Positions 1-12,870 of a stretch of 64,000 bases of DNA are shown in pieces. The first letter of the stretch is position 1. Each line of letters opens with the position of its first letter. Both the position numbers and the translations under genes were made by a program. The notes beneath the pieces were generated by a model. The model saw only the letters and a list, made by a program, of their open reading frames with translations. It ran no database searches and had not been told where the DNA came from. Origin of the DNA: Vespa crabro (Eukaryota > Arthropoda > Insecta > Hymenoptera > Vespidae); the NCBI RefSeq assembly GCF_910589235.1, contig NC_060964.1, forward strand, positions 5,370,492-5,434,491. The letters run 5' to 3'.

Positions 1-351
1 TTTTCTCAAGAGAACGAGATCGAGAGTGGTCGAAGTTCTGCCCGTTCTCCTTCCTCATCCTGGCTCGAGTCATTGAGCACATATCTCACGTCGACCTCGA
101 GTACCTCTACAAGTCGTACAACTTACCCCTTCTACTTCCACGGTACCTTTAGCTTCTATACCCTTTGACGTTGCTCTCGCAGCGTCAAAAAGTGCTTCGG
201 TAGGAGAAAATAATTTGGCATTAAGCCGAAAGGCTATTCGACTCGAGAACTACAGCTTCCTTTGTACATTCGATCGGCCAGAAATACTCCTTTCTCCTCT
301 CCCTCCCTCCCATCCCCCCGTCGTCTCTCTTATTCGCACTGTTACTCCACG

Positions 352-383
<32 letters not shown>

Positions 384-570
384 TTGGAAAAAAAAGAGAA
401 AGGGAGTAAGGATTCCATTTTTTTTCCTCCTCCTCCTCCTCCTTCTCTTTGTCTTTTTCCATCTCTTTCTTGTGCCGAGTATACCCTGTCATGAAGCGCA
501 GCCACCACTTGGATTTCCTCCAAGGCTCGTGTACCTTCTTTTCTTTTTTTTCTTTCTCTTATTTTTTGCT
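352..570. repeat. T/C-rich tract with (CCT)n
   Basis: Interrupted poly-T, TTTTTC units, a (CCT)n core at about 426-442 and a further T-rich run near 540-570. Phe/Leu-rich and Lys/Glu-rich open frames in this area are products of the tract. Confidence 0.8.
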
Positions 571-903
571 CAATTCTACCCTCCTTCTTCTTTATACGTA
601 CCACCGATGCCAGACGCAGCGGCAAGCAATAGGAGAGACGGTGGTGGGTATCAACGACAGCGGCAGCATATCGCGGTGTCATTAGAATTCGATCAATTTT
701 TCATTCAATTAGTACCGCCACGCCGACCTGCATAATGGGCACAGTAGGTCAATGCGTTCTCACGAGCAAAGCCAAATGTGAGATAGGTCAAGAACTGTTA
801 CAGTTCGTTTGCGACCGGTTCTATTGTCCTCTGAACTGAAGTGGAAATAGCTGTGACTCGTTCGGAACCGTCACTAGTCGTCTGGTGAATTCGAGAACGT
901 GTT

Positions 904-960
904 CCTCTCTCTCTCTCTCTCTCTCCCTCTCTCTTTCTTTCTTTCTCCTCCTCCTCCTCC
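904..960. repeat. (CT)n / (CTTT)n / (TCC)n compound microsatellite
   Basis: A CT dinucleotide run passes into CTTT units and then TCC triplets. Confidence 0.9.
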
Positions 961-1067
961 TACTTCTCCTCTCCGTCGCTCACTACTTGAATGTGACATT
1001 ACCGTCCAAGAGTATTTACACTAGGGAGACCCGATGAAGTTTAATCCTTTTCATTACTTCGTTTATG

Positions 1068-1152
1068 TGAAAAATAAAAAGGAAATGTGGAAAACAAAAC
1101 AAAACAAAAAAATAAACAAAAAACAAAAAAAAAAAAAAAGAAAAAGAAAAAA
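1068..1152. repeat. A-rich tract
   Basis: Interrupted poly-A with occasional C, T and G. There is no recognisable retroelement body upstream. Confidence 0.8.
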
Positions 1153-1813
1153 TCGTGAAATGGTTTGCTTCAGAATTTTACAAGTGTCATTAACCTTAAC
1201 GAAAGCAATCTCTCGGGATCTATACCGAAAAAATTCGTCGAGCGAACGAGCAAAAGCGCTCTTGATAAAATTTCGCACGACGTTGAACGTTATTCGAGAC
1301 GAAAGGCATCGGCCGTCGTCGTAGAAATTACTTTTCGTTGGAAATTATCGTGGAAAAAGTGCGCTTATATACGTTCGGTGACGAGAAAAACGAAGAGAGT
1401 GTAGTAATAGAAAAAGAGACACGTATATACTAACGGTACGATGCTACTGCAAAATGACCGGAACACGCAGAGAAGCGTGAAGTAGAAGTGCCAACATCAG
1501 GGTGTCGTACGACCCTGTTGCAGCCGACCGAGCGTTATTGTGCTTGCTGTCGGAACGGAGAAAGTAAATCAATTAGTAACGCGGCAAAAAGGGACGTACG
1601 AAAATAAAGACGGACGAAGACAAAGGTCGAGATTTAACGGCGTAATGAATATTAGCCGTTAGCTGGCTGCCAGGAAGGAGGTTGGAACGTAGTGGTGGTT
1701 GTGCCACCACCTCTGATCTTAATTGAACTCTATTACGAGGATGCGCAAAATTGCCGGGACATATTGCCTGCGCGGTCTTTTGTAGAATCGCTGTGTGCAA
1801 AGAGAGATAAAAA

Positions 1814-1814
1814 G

Positions 1815-1847
<33 letters not shown>

Positions 1848-1961
1848 TGTGATGAAGAAAAAGAGGAGCTCGAGGAAGATCGAAAGTTCATAAACGCGAA
1901 GAAAAGAATATTCATCCGTCGTTATAATTCATGAATAACCGCTGAAGAGAGGGAAAGAGAT

Positions 1962-2006
<45 letters not shown>

Positions 2007-2007
2007 T
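1814..2007. repeat. two (GA)n arrays
   Basis: GA arrays at 1814-1848 and 1945-2007, separated by about 95 bases of purine-biased sequence. Confidence 0.9.
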
Positions 2008-2260
2008 CTTTTTTTCTCATACGCCCACATTCATGAGTAAAGTCCAGAAGAATAGATATACGTATAAAGAGTACCCGGTAAGTCGTAAGCTGGCAGCTTA
2101 TCCGAAACGTGGATGGTTGCGTTTGCACGACCGCACGTGAAATAGTAAATTCCGAAGGAAATTGCCGGTTACGCGACGCGTGGTACAAGGATTGCTTGCG
2201 GCGTGCCACGAATCCGTACATCATTCTCACTCACTAGCTCACTTACTCACTCATTCTCCT

Positions 2261-2291
2261 TTCTCTCTCTCTTTCTCTCTATCTCTCTCTC
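2261..2291. repeat. (CT)n microsatellite
   Basis: Short interrupted CT array, preceded by several CTCACT units at 2226-2250. Confidence 0.8.
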
Positions 2292-2364
2292 GCTTATTCA
2301 CTCTATCTCCATCTCACCGACGTGCAATTTTCATCGTACACAAAAGCGCGGAGGATTCTCGGAG

Positions 2365-2440
2365 CGCCACTGCCGTCGCCACTGCCGTCGCCACTGCTGC
2401 CGACGCCGCGGTCGACGCCGCAGCCGACGCCACCACCGCG
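2365..2440. repeat. GC-rich (GCCGTC/GCCACT) repeat
   Basis: Imperfect 12-base units of GCC, GTC and ACT triplets, unusually GC-rich for this window. Read on + it gives an Ala/Val/Thr/Asp run, and on - an Ala/Val/Ser run. No splice sites or flanking protein sequence support coding. Confidence 0.75.
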
Positions 2441-3725
2441 TAAAAGTTACGGCGGACGATAATTTTCGTGGGGCGTGAAGAATACCTGCAGCGGCATGAG
2501 AGGGATGGAGGGCTGGAAGGACAACTAACGGGAGGTGGAGATAGGGGAATAGGAGGTTGATGCATTTTAACCACCGAGACCGAGTACGAACCCTTCTTTT
2601 TTTTACATTTATCTTCCTTTTCGGAGCTCGGTGTTACGGGTGGCAATGCTTGATAGCACTGCTAGCATTCGTAATGCTCGCATTTTCACGATATGTAATT
2701 GCCTGTGATTCTGCATTTAACGCATTCTAAGATAACTACATGTCAACGGTATCATTTGATAAAAGAATAAAAAAAAAAAAAAAAGAAAACTAGTGCAATT
2801 TCTGCAAATGTTTTATAAAGAATACGAATATGAAAAAAAGATCGATCAGAAGTTGAACCATTGAATAAGAATGGGTGTATATGTAATACCATCGATTTTG
2901 AGAAATAATAATGACAATTACATGAACATATAGTTGGAACTGTTAAAACAATACTCATATTTTAGTTCACCTTCGTGTTGACTTTCTCAATTTGACAATG
3001 TGATAAAGAAACTAAACTAAACGTTTTCTCGGAAGAGAAGTTCGTCAAAAAGCGTAATAGTCGATCGATGATAACAAGGTGCCGATAGTTTCGTAGAAAA
3101 CCAGTCCAGTTATCGTAGAGGCGATTTTGTAAGAGCCGCCGTCAGCGACAATTTGCCTTCGACTGGGTCCGTAAACGTTTCATGAGTGTGCAAGGAGAAA
3201 AAAATAAGGAAAGAAAATGCGAGTGACGTGTCGTCGACAGGGAGGATGTTTTACGAACGAAAATGAAGAACGTCGTTTTACGAGACCTCGTTATGAAAGT
3301 CACTAAACAAATTAGCTCTGTAAAAAGCAATCTAAAGTAAAGTGTTCGTCCATCGACGTTAGAATATCAACGGTACGGACTATCGAAGGGGTACCATTCA
3401 CTATGTACCCTTTTTGATTGAATTGCTTTCCCGCTTGCGATAAAAATCTTATTCGTCTTTGTATGCATATACTTTGATACTTTACGATGCAATACTATCA
3501 GTGATATCAGTATATTAATAGCTGTTATTTGAAGTCGATCCTATTAAAGAAAATTGCTTGCTATTTGAGTAACCTTTTCTACGGAAATAATAATCACCAT
3601 CGGCGGTTTTAATAATCGGCAGTGTCTGCACGCGACGTCAAAAAGCAAGCCGAAGGTAACTCTATACCCAGGACGCACCCATTTCCCGTTCAAACGGGCG
3701 AACCTTCGAAGAGCAATCTACCTTC

Positions 3726-3799
3726 CCTTTTTCTTTTTTTTCCTTCTTTTTTTTTTTCTTCTTTTTTTCTTTTTACCCTCTTTCTTCTTCATCATCATC
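3726..3799. repeat. T/C-rich tract ending in (ATC)n
   Basis: Interrupted poly-T with C, then CTT and ATC triplets. Confidence 0.8.
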
Positions 3800-4385
3800 G
3801 TTGATCTTTTTCTCTTTCTCTTCCGATCGTTTTCGTTCCCTTCCGACAAATCGCACAACTCGAGGTCCGTGTCTCTATGAATCACAGGCGAGAGTGGATT
3901 TCATGCTTTCGACGAGATAGACTTCGACTTCGGAAAAGGGAACGAGAGTCTCGTAAAGCCGGCGGCGCACCCTTTTCCTTCCGGGCCATTTCCAATCGCA
4001 GTTGTCGCTAAGCGAAAACATTTTGCGTCCTTAGACGTTGCAAGCCGCTACGCGAATGGAGCGAAGCGAACGATGATTCATCGCCTTAGCTTAGTTCGAA
4101 GTCGACGATTCAACCGATTAAGTCGTATACGAATTGAGAGAGAAAGAGAAGGAGAGAAAGAGAGAGTATTAACGTTCCTACACTGTAAACTCCCGTTTAC
4201 GAATTGCAAACGTAAAAGGGTCGTTAATCGAGATGAAAATTTCAAGTGGGCCTCGGTCATGGATACGTCTGCGTTTGTCAGGACGATAAATTCGATATTC
4301 ATAGATACAACGTTTACGTTCAGTTTTGCGTTACGCAAAATTACTTTGAATTTCATAAAGAAAAAAAGACACGAGAGACCAATGA

Positions 4386-4410
4386 AAGAGAGAGAGAGAG
4401 AGAGAGAGAA
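4386..4410. repeat. (GA)n microsatellite
   Basis: Clean GA array. A shorter interrupted one lies at about 4136-4168. Confidence 0.9.
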
Positions 4411-4861
4411 GGACTTTGGGCAAAAATAAATCTCATCTCTCGCTTTTTCTACCACGGCAGTCTTTTCCCTCACATTATTTATAGAAGCCTATTTCCGAAT
4501 TAATATCGCGTCGCATCGGCACGGGTGGCCCATTGAAATCCTCTGATATACGGCACTGAGTATAGCAACGTATTATGACGGGATTCTTAAGGGACGACGA
4601 GAGGAACGACGATGGAGCGCGTTTTCGAATGCGACCCTGTCCGGGGACGTATTTTCTTTATGCGACGGAAACACCCGCCTTGAATGCCTCCTCTTCTCGC
4701 CTCTGTATGATCTAAGATACAACGAGAGAACGCAACCATTTTCTTTTCTTTCTCTTTCTCTCTTGCTTTCTGCTTACTTCCACCCTTCGTGATTCTAACG
4801 AATCTCGAGACTTTCGAAATAACAAGTGAAAGAAAGAGAAAATATAATGAAAAAAAGAGAA

Positions 4862-4920
4862 TGAGAGAGAGAGAGAGAGAGAGAAAAAGAGAGAGAAAAA
4901 AAAAAGAGAGAAAGAGAGGA
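4862..4920. repeat. (GA)n / A-rich microsatellite
   Basis: GA units broken by poly-A stretches. Confidence 0.9.
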
Positions 4921-5728
4921 GGGTGTAATGGAGATAGAAATGGCGCCATCGTCGTCCTTCTCCGTGTAATTTGTTTGCGGCTAAACCATGAAAAGAGGGT
5001 GAAATCGAGCGCGCGTGCTCCCGGGAAAAGCCAGATGCGCGTCTACTTGAAATTTGAGAAAGCGTCCATTAGAAGTTGCTGGCGATGAAACGAGTAAGCG
5101 TGACAGGACAAACATTCCAGGTCCCTACATTCCTCCTACTTCCTATGCTATTAGAAGGAGAACGAACGTACGCTTTTCTTTCGGCGAAAAGACAAATCGT
5201 TTAATTGGAAGATTTATCGTGGTTTACTTAGCGGTATAGAACAATATTGGTATTACGATATTTCTGTATATAAACTGATGATGATAGGTGAACAAGAGTG
5301 ATGATGATGCAAGGGAAATTTGATAGCTGGAATCTAATTCTAAACATTGGGAACGTTAATTACATGAACAAAAAAACTTTGGAGATATACGATGGAAGGA
5401 TCATTTTCGTTAGAGAACGTATGCAATTAGTTATTGCACATAACAGATCAGCTCGCAGTAGAATATTTCGTTACAATTATGCGTCATAATTATACAACAG
5501 ATAACGCTCGGTACGTATCTACTGTATGTATATATTTTAGATACATATATACGAATATCGTGGAAATTCGAGGCAAAGCTCGATAGAGAAATAGAGAGGC
5601 CACGTGGGAGATGCAAGCGGAGAAATAGGATTTTCCGCAAGTGAGAGCCATGGAGGTAGACACGCTCAGAATTATTAGGAAGGGTGTACGAGAGCGCTCA
5701 TCTTCGACCACCCTCAGCTCTCGTAGCA

Positions 5729-5730
<2 letters not shown>

Positions 5731-5782
<52 letters not shown>

Positions 5783-5791
5783 AAGAGAGAA
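5731..5791. repeat. (GA)n microsatellite
   Basis: Near-perfect GA array of about 60 bases. Confidence 0.95.
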
Positions 5792-6128
5792 ATATACGTG
5801 ACTGGACAGCAACTCGGATAATACCTACCGCGAAACGTGCCGCCTATTACCTAGATCTCTCGTCTCGATGTAAGAGAATGGGTAGTGAGAGAAACGCGTT
5901 GCATACGCATATGCAAGTATCGTACGTGCATCGCCGAAGAGGCGTTAAGTGCCCGGCATATTCTCGATGACCTGCGCGACGTCTCTGCATACGAAATGTC
6001 GAGCGAGTAAAATCATGAGCGGTAAACGACTCTAAGATTTCTCGATAATCATACTCGTGACATCGGTTCCCTCGATTATATCTTTATTGCCAAAAGAGAT
6101 AGAGACAGAGAGGAAGAGAGAGATACAG

Positions 6129-6200
6129 ATATATGTATATATATATATATATATATAAATAGGGAGAGAGAGAGAGAGAGATAGAGAGAGAGAGATAGAG
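6129..6200. repeat. (TA)n then (GA)n compound microsatellite
   Basis: A TA array at 6129-6157 is followed directly by an interrupted GA array at 6162-6200. Confidence 0.9.
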
Positions 6201-6688
6201 AACAACTAAATCATTCTCAGAGAACACGGTGTATCGTCAGACAAAGACAATATCCGTATAGATAGTAGGTCGACTAGATTGAACGTGGCTTCTCTACGAG
6301 TTCTGACGGGCAAGCGGACGAGTAGATACCTATAATGGAAGGAAAGGAGAAGCTTGAAGGATCAGTGCAGAACTCATGCTGTAGCCACGGAGTTATAGGA
6401 GGGTCCCGATTTCGGAAGACTCTTAATCAATCTTAAATGGACGGACAGAGGAACGGACCGCAGAACCCTGACTCGCAAATTAATTGTCCGCCTTGCTTGG
6501 TAGAATGTACCCTTCTCTTCTATAGATATCAGCCTTATGCATGCACGTTGCTATATAGTTTCAATGTCGAGGAATGAAGGAACGTAAGCTTGTAGATGTA
6601 AAGAGAGAAAGGGACATGAGAGAGGAAGAGAGGAAACGGTAGGAAGAGCGCGACTTGCCGCTACTCAACTTCAAACTCAGTCAGCCAA

Positions 6689-6689
<1 letters not shown>

Positions 6690-6747
<58 letters not shown>

Positions 6748-6770
6748 TCTCCTCCTCCTCCTCCTCCTCC
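6690..6770. repeat. (CT)n then (CCT)n compound microsatellite
   Basis: CT array to about 6745, then CCT triplets to 6770. It is the source of a Ser/Leu/Pro open frame on + and an Arg/Glu frame on -. Confidence 0.95.
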
Positions 6771-7449
6771 AGCAGACTCGTTCCCCTTCCTGAAGCTTCC
6801 GCCCTCCAGCAAAAGCGACCTCTGTTTCCCCCACCCAATCTGACGCTCCAGCAAAGCGTCCCTCAATTTAGCGCATCGAACTAATGGATTATTATACGCC
6901 TCCACCTACATGAGAATGATCCCATTCTATGGCGAATCTGCCATATCTTCAACGAAGATACCTACTTTTGGATCGATTAACGATATTTCCTCTTTCTCTT
7001 CTTCCTCGTTCAGTTATATCTATGTTATATTCGATGATCGGTCTCGTCGAAGGGAAACTGAAAGATAGAAAGAAAAGAAAAAGAGATAAAATAGAATAAC
7101 CAAATACAAAGTTATCCAATTTTCTGTCGCACCGGATACAAATTGAATTCCATTAATATCGATAAATATTATGCTATTGATTTTTACGACAAGAAAACAT
7201 TTCTCGTATCATAGGAACGATCTGATTATCTATCACCTTGTCGATATCCCAATATAGTATTAAATATTTAATCTTTTTCTTTACGAATCGAATTATTTTA
7301 ATATGATTTGACATTTTTGAAAAGATACATCCTTTTCTTATTCTATTTGCAACGTATTCTATTATACGATTATGACACCATTACTTTCTCCTGTCAATTA
7401 AGAGAACGGATGTTTCCGCAGAAATAACGGGAAGTGATATTTTCCGTGA

Positions 7450-7450
<1 letters not shown>

Positions 7451-7505
<55 letters not shown>

Positions 7506-7506
7506 T
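7451..7506. repeat. (GA)n microsatellite
   Basis: Clean GA array of about 50 bases inside AT-rich DNA. Confidence 0.95.
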
Positions 7507-8427
7507 TACGAGCTTACGTCTTTACCGATATTAAAATGTAAATCGAAGTAGAGTCAAGGGATTTAACCAACACTCCTTCGAGAAGAAATACTTCATCATC
7601 GCGGTCAAAATCATTTTGAACAATCTGAATGGCCGAAAAAAAAAAAAAAAGAGAAAATTCATATATTCGTCAGATAGATATCGAGATGTATATTAATATT
7701 GAATGTCAGGAATATCACGCTGTCGTGATGTTTTATTCGAATTATTTATACGTAAACAAGAAAGAATTTATGAGATCTAGGCTAAGAAATTGTCCTCTTC
7801 TTTCATAACTCGGAAACTTAACGACGCGTGCATCGTCTCGAAAGAAATTCTCTTAAGAGAGTTCAGTAAAACTTGAAGCCATTTAAAGTATAATAATCTT
7901 AATGTTCTCCATTTGATAAGAAATCATAAAAATTATAACTTACAACGAGGATAAAGGTTGAATATGAAAAATGACAATAACCAAAAAATGAAAGAAAAGC
8001 AAAAGAAAGATTAGTTGCGAAAAGGATGATCATCGAAATCATTATTATAATCATCTTTCCTTCTTTTCTTTTCTTTTCTCTTCTTCTCCTTGGTTACAAA
8101 TTTATTTTCTTTCCAATGCATCAAGATCGTTTGACTATCTCGTTTTTCATTTACCTTTCATCGTTTTTAATGCTCACCATTCTAAAGAAACTTTCTTAAT
8201 TCGAGCTTTCTACGAGCTCTCGTTCGAAATTTAATGATTCCTCATGAATTCGTTTGACAAAGTTGCTTATTGAAAATATCCATTTAATTTAATCTTAAAG
8301 TATGCATGTAGATTCACTTTAATGTTTGAGTCTTGACGGATTCTTTGTTTGACTTTATTTTTTTCACTTCGTAATAGTAATTCATCGGAAACGTTTCCTT
8401 TCAGAGATACGTGTTAGAATTTGAAGG

Positions 8428-8518
8428 TAATAAAGGGAAAGAAAATAAAATAGAGATAAAAAAAGGAAAAAAAAGGAAAGAAAAGAAAAGAAAAAAAAAA
8501 TAAAGAAAAAAGAAAATG
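8428..8518. repeat. A/G-rich tract
   Basis: Nearly all-purine + strand with AAAG and AAAAG units. Confidence 0.8.
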
Positions 8519-9094
8519 ATCGGGATGTAAAAGGAGGGATCGTAAAGGAGACGTCTGCTTTGAGCGTTGTAAAAAGAAAAGAAGAGAAGAGATCACAGGT
8601 TGCTTCTCTTTCGTTGTCTGTATCCTTAAAGGATATCCTCTCTCTTATCCGTGCTCGAAGGTTTATATAACGGTAAAGGAAGCTCTCCTCGGGACATAGT
8701 ATGTCTTCCTTTTCTCGATAAAGAGAAGGAGTCATGCATCTCTCAGCTAATAGAGCTAAGAACGAGCGTTACCCGCATGCCGTACCACCTTCGATCAATT
8801 TATTATACCTCGCTTAAACTCTCTCTTCCATCTCTTGTTTTCTATCTTTTGCATTTCTCGCCTTCCGTTTCTCTTTATCTCATTTGCCGTGAAAAGTACG
8901 GCAAATCCATTTTTAATCTTATTCTCAAACCCAAGCCAATCCCCACCCAAGCCAACCCAAAAAAATGTTTTATCTGCCTGTTTAATTCTCTTTCTGTCCT
9001 TCTTATTTCTTCCTTCTATGGCAACGATGAGGGAGAATGAGCGGCGATCAACGGTGATAGTTCGAAGTTCGCGTAATAACAGAGAACGAAGGAA

Positions 9095-9157
9095 CGAGCC
9101 GCAGGCCCAGAAGCTCTCGATCCGTGAACTTCGATTAGTAGTCTTGCCTGCGGCTCG
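9095..9157. repeat. 12-bp perfect inverted repeat with 39-nt loop
   Basis: CGAGCCGCAGGC at 9095-9106 is matched exactly by GCCTGCGGCTCG at 9146-9157. The arms are GC-rich in an AT-rich region. The intervening 39 bases do not extend the stem well. Confidence 0.85.
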
Positions 9158-9265
9158 CAACAGCCGGCCCACAAGATAGCATTCGTTCCGGTTAACGTCT
9201 CTAAAGCGTTGCAGCTCGATTCCAGCTCGTTTAAGGTCGGAATCGTGCGGTCTCATCTCACTTTG

Positions 9266-9268
<3 letters not shown>

Positions 9269-9323
<55 letters not shown>

Positions 9324-9380
9324 ATCTTTATCTTTCTTTCCCCCTCCTCTCCACCCCCCCTCTCTCTCTCTCTCTTTCTC
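9269..9380. repeat. (CT)n compound microsatellite
   Basis: Two CT arrays around a C-rich/TCTTTC segment. Confidence 0.95.
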
Positions 9381-10384
9381 AAACTCATGAGAGAGTGTGA
9401 ACATACCGCAACGTGACAAGCACTACGACGACTACGACGACGCGTAAGAGTCTCGCTAATGGCGTATAAATACGACTACTTTATTGCCTTACTTACAACT
9501 CTGGTAAATTTATAACGATACGCTGCACTTGCACTTTGCCAGAATGAAGTAGATGCTTGGAGAAGGAGATTACGTCTAGCTAGTAAATCTTTTACTTTGG
9601 CTTTCGTAAAACGAATCGTTAAGAAATTAACACGAACCTTTGTCAAGACCCCAATATCTTTTCTCTCGATGAAGTCGAAAGGTTGATAAGTCGTGGAAAA
9701 GGGAAAGATCGATGCTTATTGCATTGAGGAAGCAAAGAACGTAAAATAGTGAGAACATTGAAAATAATTTACCGTGAAAGGAATTTATAAGTGATTAGGA
9801 AATCCTTCACGTAGAGGTATTGCAACGTAAAATGCATTACGACGATGCGATCTTAATGATCGTAATCGAGATTCCACGTGGAAGAAAAGTCTTATCCGTA
9901 AGAAAGAAGGGAGAGCTCTTGGACGTACACCCAAGCTATTCTCCACGGAAAATACGACAAATGATAAAATTCGTTGGCTTGAAAAAAAAAAAAAAACCCC
10001 GACGTATCCTTTTATAACACTTTTTCGTATTTTTATTTCACTCTGACAGTTTTATTTTAAAAAAAGACGACAGCTATAACGTAAAATCTCGCCTGGTAGA
10101 GGTCACACGAAATCGACGTATCGTATCGAACGCGAGAGCAAGGAAATGACTAAGAATTACGAGTCAAAGTCATTCGGGTTGATCGAGAAAGAAGAAGGAA
10201 AAAAGGGGAAGAGAAGAAAAAAAGAAAAAGAATTGAATGCGTAGGATCGTAATGACGAGGAGAAAATACCGGTGGAAAAGACTCCTCTTTCGAAATGCCT
10301 CGTTTTGCAGCATCGTGTCGTCGTCTTACTGAACTCGTTCGTGATGTAGAGAAGAAACGAGGGTCTTTATAGAAGTTAGATGAG

Positions 10385-10392
10385 AGCGAGCG

Positions 10393-10435
<43 letters not shown>
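10385..10435. repeat. (GA)n microsatellite with (GCGA) lead-in
   Basis: GCGA units pass into a clean GA array. Confidence 0.95.
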
Positions 10436-10437
<2 letters not shown>

Positions 10438-11557
10438 CAATGGGAAATCGTTCCATCCCTTGGGATAACAGATAAAACAGGGCATGATCAAATGTGCGCG
10501 AAATAACGAGAGAAGGAAGCGACGAAGAGAAGAAGAATCGTTCAGCGAACAGTAGAAAGGGGTAAAACAGGGGTTGGTCTAGAAATGGGACAGAGATGCG
10601 CTTCGATGGATATTTCAAATTCTTACGTGTCTTGAATAACAAATAATTGAGATGGCAAAAGTATTGACCTACGACTGGACAAAATGATATACTATTCAAC
10701 GAGTGCGATAAATCGAAACATATACAACAAACGAACGTACATATTTTTCTTTTCTAACAAAAATTTAATTTCTAATGATTTTGATCTAAATTAAATCAAT
10801 AATTAATACGTTAAAAAATTCATTCAATAAACATTTTATAATTACAAATTGTTTTGTTTTTATTTCAGCATGAAAAATCTCACGATATCAGTTTCCACGA
10901 TAATTAAACGAATAAGATCAGTAATATTTTTCACGTTGAAATTCGATTGCCCTAAAAGGAATTATAATGAGTAGGAACGTTTCCAAAAAATTTTCCAATG
11001 TAAAAATAATCAAGAAAAATAAACACGATGGGTGGTAGACAATGGGAAATGATATCTCATCGCAAGAATTCCATAAATAAAAAAGTTTCATGAAGGAACC
11101 GCGACGACTCTATAAGAAAAAGAAAACGTCCTCCCTGGAAGTACTTTCTCTTCTCGTACCTACTTTTTTACTCGTATAGATTACAAGAGTTTTCCCAAAG
11201 ATAATGGTAACGTGACAGCACGCGGAGAGATTTTGTTTTTATTATAGTATTTCAATTTCATTTTTACGAATGGTTTTTTTGTCTTTTTTTTTTTCTTTTT
11301 CCCCATTTCTTTTTGTTCTCTCGAACACGACGGGATAGATTTCTTTGTTTTATATTCGATTTATGGCGCTTCGGTTGTTAGTACAAACGTATCTTTACAT
11401 CAGAATTCGATTAAACTTTCAAGAATAATTTATTTTCATTTTGCAGAAAAACGATCGTTGAATAAGATTAAAAGTAAAGAGGTTATTTGAAATTCGAATA
11501 ATGTCAAGGACTACTCGTTTCCGGATGACGTTTAAGATCCTCCGTATCCTCTCGCAG

Positions 11558-11683
11558 GTGGATCCTCTTGATAAAGCTCGGCACGATGCACAAAGCTCGT
11601 ACTCGTTCGTGATCAGCGAGATAAATCTCGGTGGAAATAAAATTTCGCGTACACACGAAAGTGGAGACATATACATATCTTAG
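11558..11683 (+). other. coding-like open frame after an acceptor-like site (unconfirmed)
   Basis: A pyrimidine-containing stretch ending CTCTCGCAG (AG at 11556-11557) is followed by 41 open codons and a TAG stop at 11681-11683. The predicted residues start VDPLDKARHDAQSS and are of mixed, non-repetitive composition, with D, E, K, S and N well represented, unlike the repeat-driven frames nearby. I recognise no family. An ATG at 11501 lies in the same frame. With no partner exon and modest length, chance is the likeliest explanation. A real terminal exon is possible. Confidence 0.12.
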
Positions 11684-11949
11684 TATGCATGTATAATGTA
11701 TATGAAAAAGTAGTAGTAAAAAGAATGAAATGCACGGTGGAGTTTGAGTGGCAAACAATTTGATAGAGCGCGTGCGCTGCGCTTTCCGTGGTTATTCGGG
11801 CAGTAAATAAACCTGTCCGCTTTAAAACAATAAGAGCGTCTAGCAAGCTGAGTAGATGCTACATTCTTCCTGTCCTCCTCCTTCTTTCTCTCGTTTTCTC
11901 GAATAATTTCGTTTGAACGGAAAAGCTCGAGAACGTGAGTATACAAAGG

Positions 11950-12010
11950 AAGAGAGATAGATAGAGAAAAAGAGAGAGAGGGAGGGAGAGAAAGAAAGAG
12001 GGTGAAGAGA

Positions 12011-12048
<38 letters not shown>
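11950..12048. repeat. interrupted (GA)n microsatellite
   Basis: GA with GGGA, AAAG and GATA interruptions, and a clean GA core at about 12015-12048. Confidence 0.95.
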
Positions 12049-12052
<4 letters not shown>

Positions 12053-12177
12053 AAAAGGAGCGAAAGAAGTAAGATTAAAGAAGGAAACGGGAAATATTCG
12101 CAATATTTGTCAGGACGATTCTCCGAACAAATTGAAATATAACGCGTATAAGATGAAGTTGTCACGATCTAACTGAC

Positions 12178-12219
12178 GTACATACATGCATACATACGTA
12201 CATTACATAGATGCATGCG
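12178..12219. repeat. (CATA)n degenerate tetranucleotide repeat
   Basis: Variants of CATA, CGTA and TGCA in tandem. Confidence 0.75.
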
Positions 12220-12419
12220 AGATATTCTACTAATAAAAAAAAAAAAAATAAAGAGGAATCTGAAAAATGTATAGAAGTTAAGAAAGAGAGAAAAATGTCT
12301 TCGAAAGATAAAAAAAAAAAGATTCGTTCGATACGAAGAGAGGAGGAACGTTTTCAATTGTAATTCCATGGAAAACTCGAGAACTAAATTCGTCGTGATA
12401 TTTCGTTTAAGAAAGGATA

Positions 12420-12490
12420 AAGAAAAAAAGAAAAGAAAAGAGAAAAAAAAGAAAAAAAAAAAAAAGAAAAAAAAAAGAAAAAAAGAAGAG
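12420..12490. repeat. A/G-rich tract
   Basis: Poly-A interrupted by single G, all purine on +. Confidence 0.85.
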
Positions 12491-12870
12491 ATAACGAATA
12501 TCTTCTAGATAACATTACGGATAAGTTTAGGACAGGGAAGGGCAATGTCTTGCCATTGTAATTCAGTTAGTTTCGTCGTAGAATTGAGGTAATAAGGTCA
12601 GATAAGAAGTATTTTATATACGTAAAATTAGGAGACAAAATTTCTACTAACGAGTACAATACTAATATAAAATACTGGACGGTGTTATATACGTTTTCTT
12701 TACGATCGTTCTTTAATTTTAATATCAAACGAAAATCATTTCTTTCTCGAACATTTATATAATCGTCGAGCATTTGAATGATCACCGATTCAAGAAGTAA
12801 TCTATCTTCTTCCCTATTTTCTCTAACATGTACTATACACATACGTATATCATACGAGGCCGTAGTGGAA

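Larger units (their letters stand above)
1..3000. other. gene-less stretch, repeat-rich
   Basis: No credible gene is seen. The open frames here either cross T/C, A/G or GA tracts or are short. Complex sequence lies at 600-900, 1160-1740 and 2020-2230. A lone donor-like CCGGTAAGT at about 2075 (+) has no convincing exon before it. Confidence 0.6.
3000..6900. other. gene-less stretch
   Basis: No credible gene. Complex, CpG-containing islands at about 3590-3720, 3830-4080, 4500-4740 and 4930-5240 could be regulatory but carry no identifiable element. The rest is AT-rich or microsatellite. Confidence 0.55.
6900..9000. other. AT-rich gene-less stretch
   Basis: Mostly AT-rich sequence with few long open frames. 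Nothing identifiable was found. An A/G-rich tract at 8428-8518 and a short CCCAAGCCAA-type duplication at about 8930-8960 stand out. Confidence 0.6.

Noticed and set aside
2314..2646. Ala/Val-rich frame over the GC-rich triplet repeat.
   Set aside because: Low-complexity repeat translation. Both strands are open and no flanking protein sequence is present.
8795..9388. 197-codon minus-strand frame.
   Set aside because: Its first part is an Arg-Glu polymer from the CT array, and the rest is Lys/Arg-rich read-through with no recognisable domain.
9465..9472. TATAAATA box-like word.
   Set aside because: No initiator, downstream element or transcript-like sequence follows. Such words are common in AT-rich DNA.
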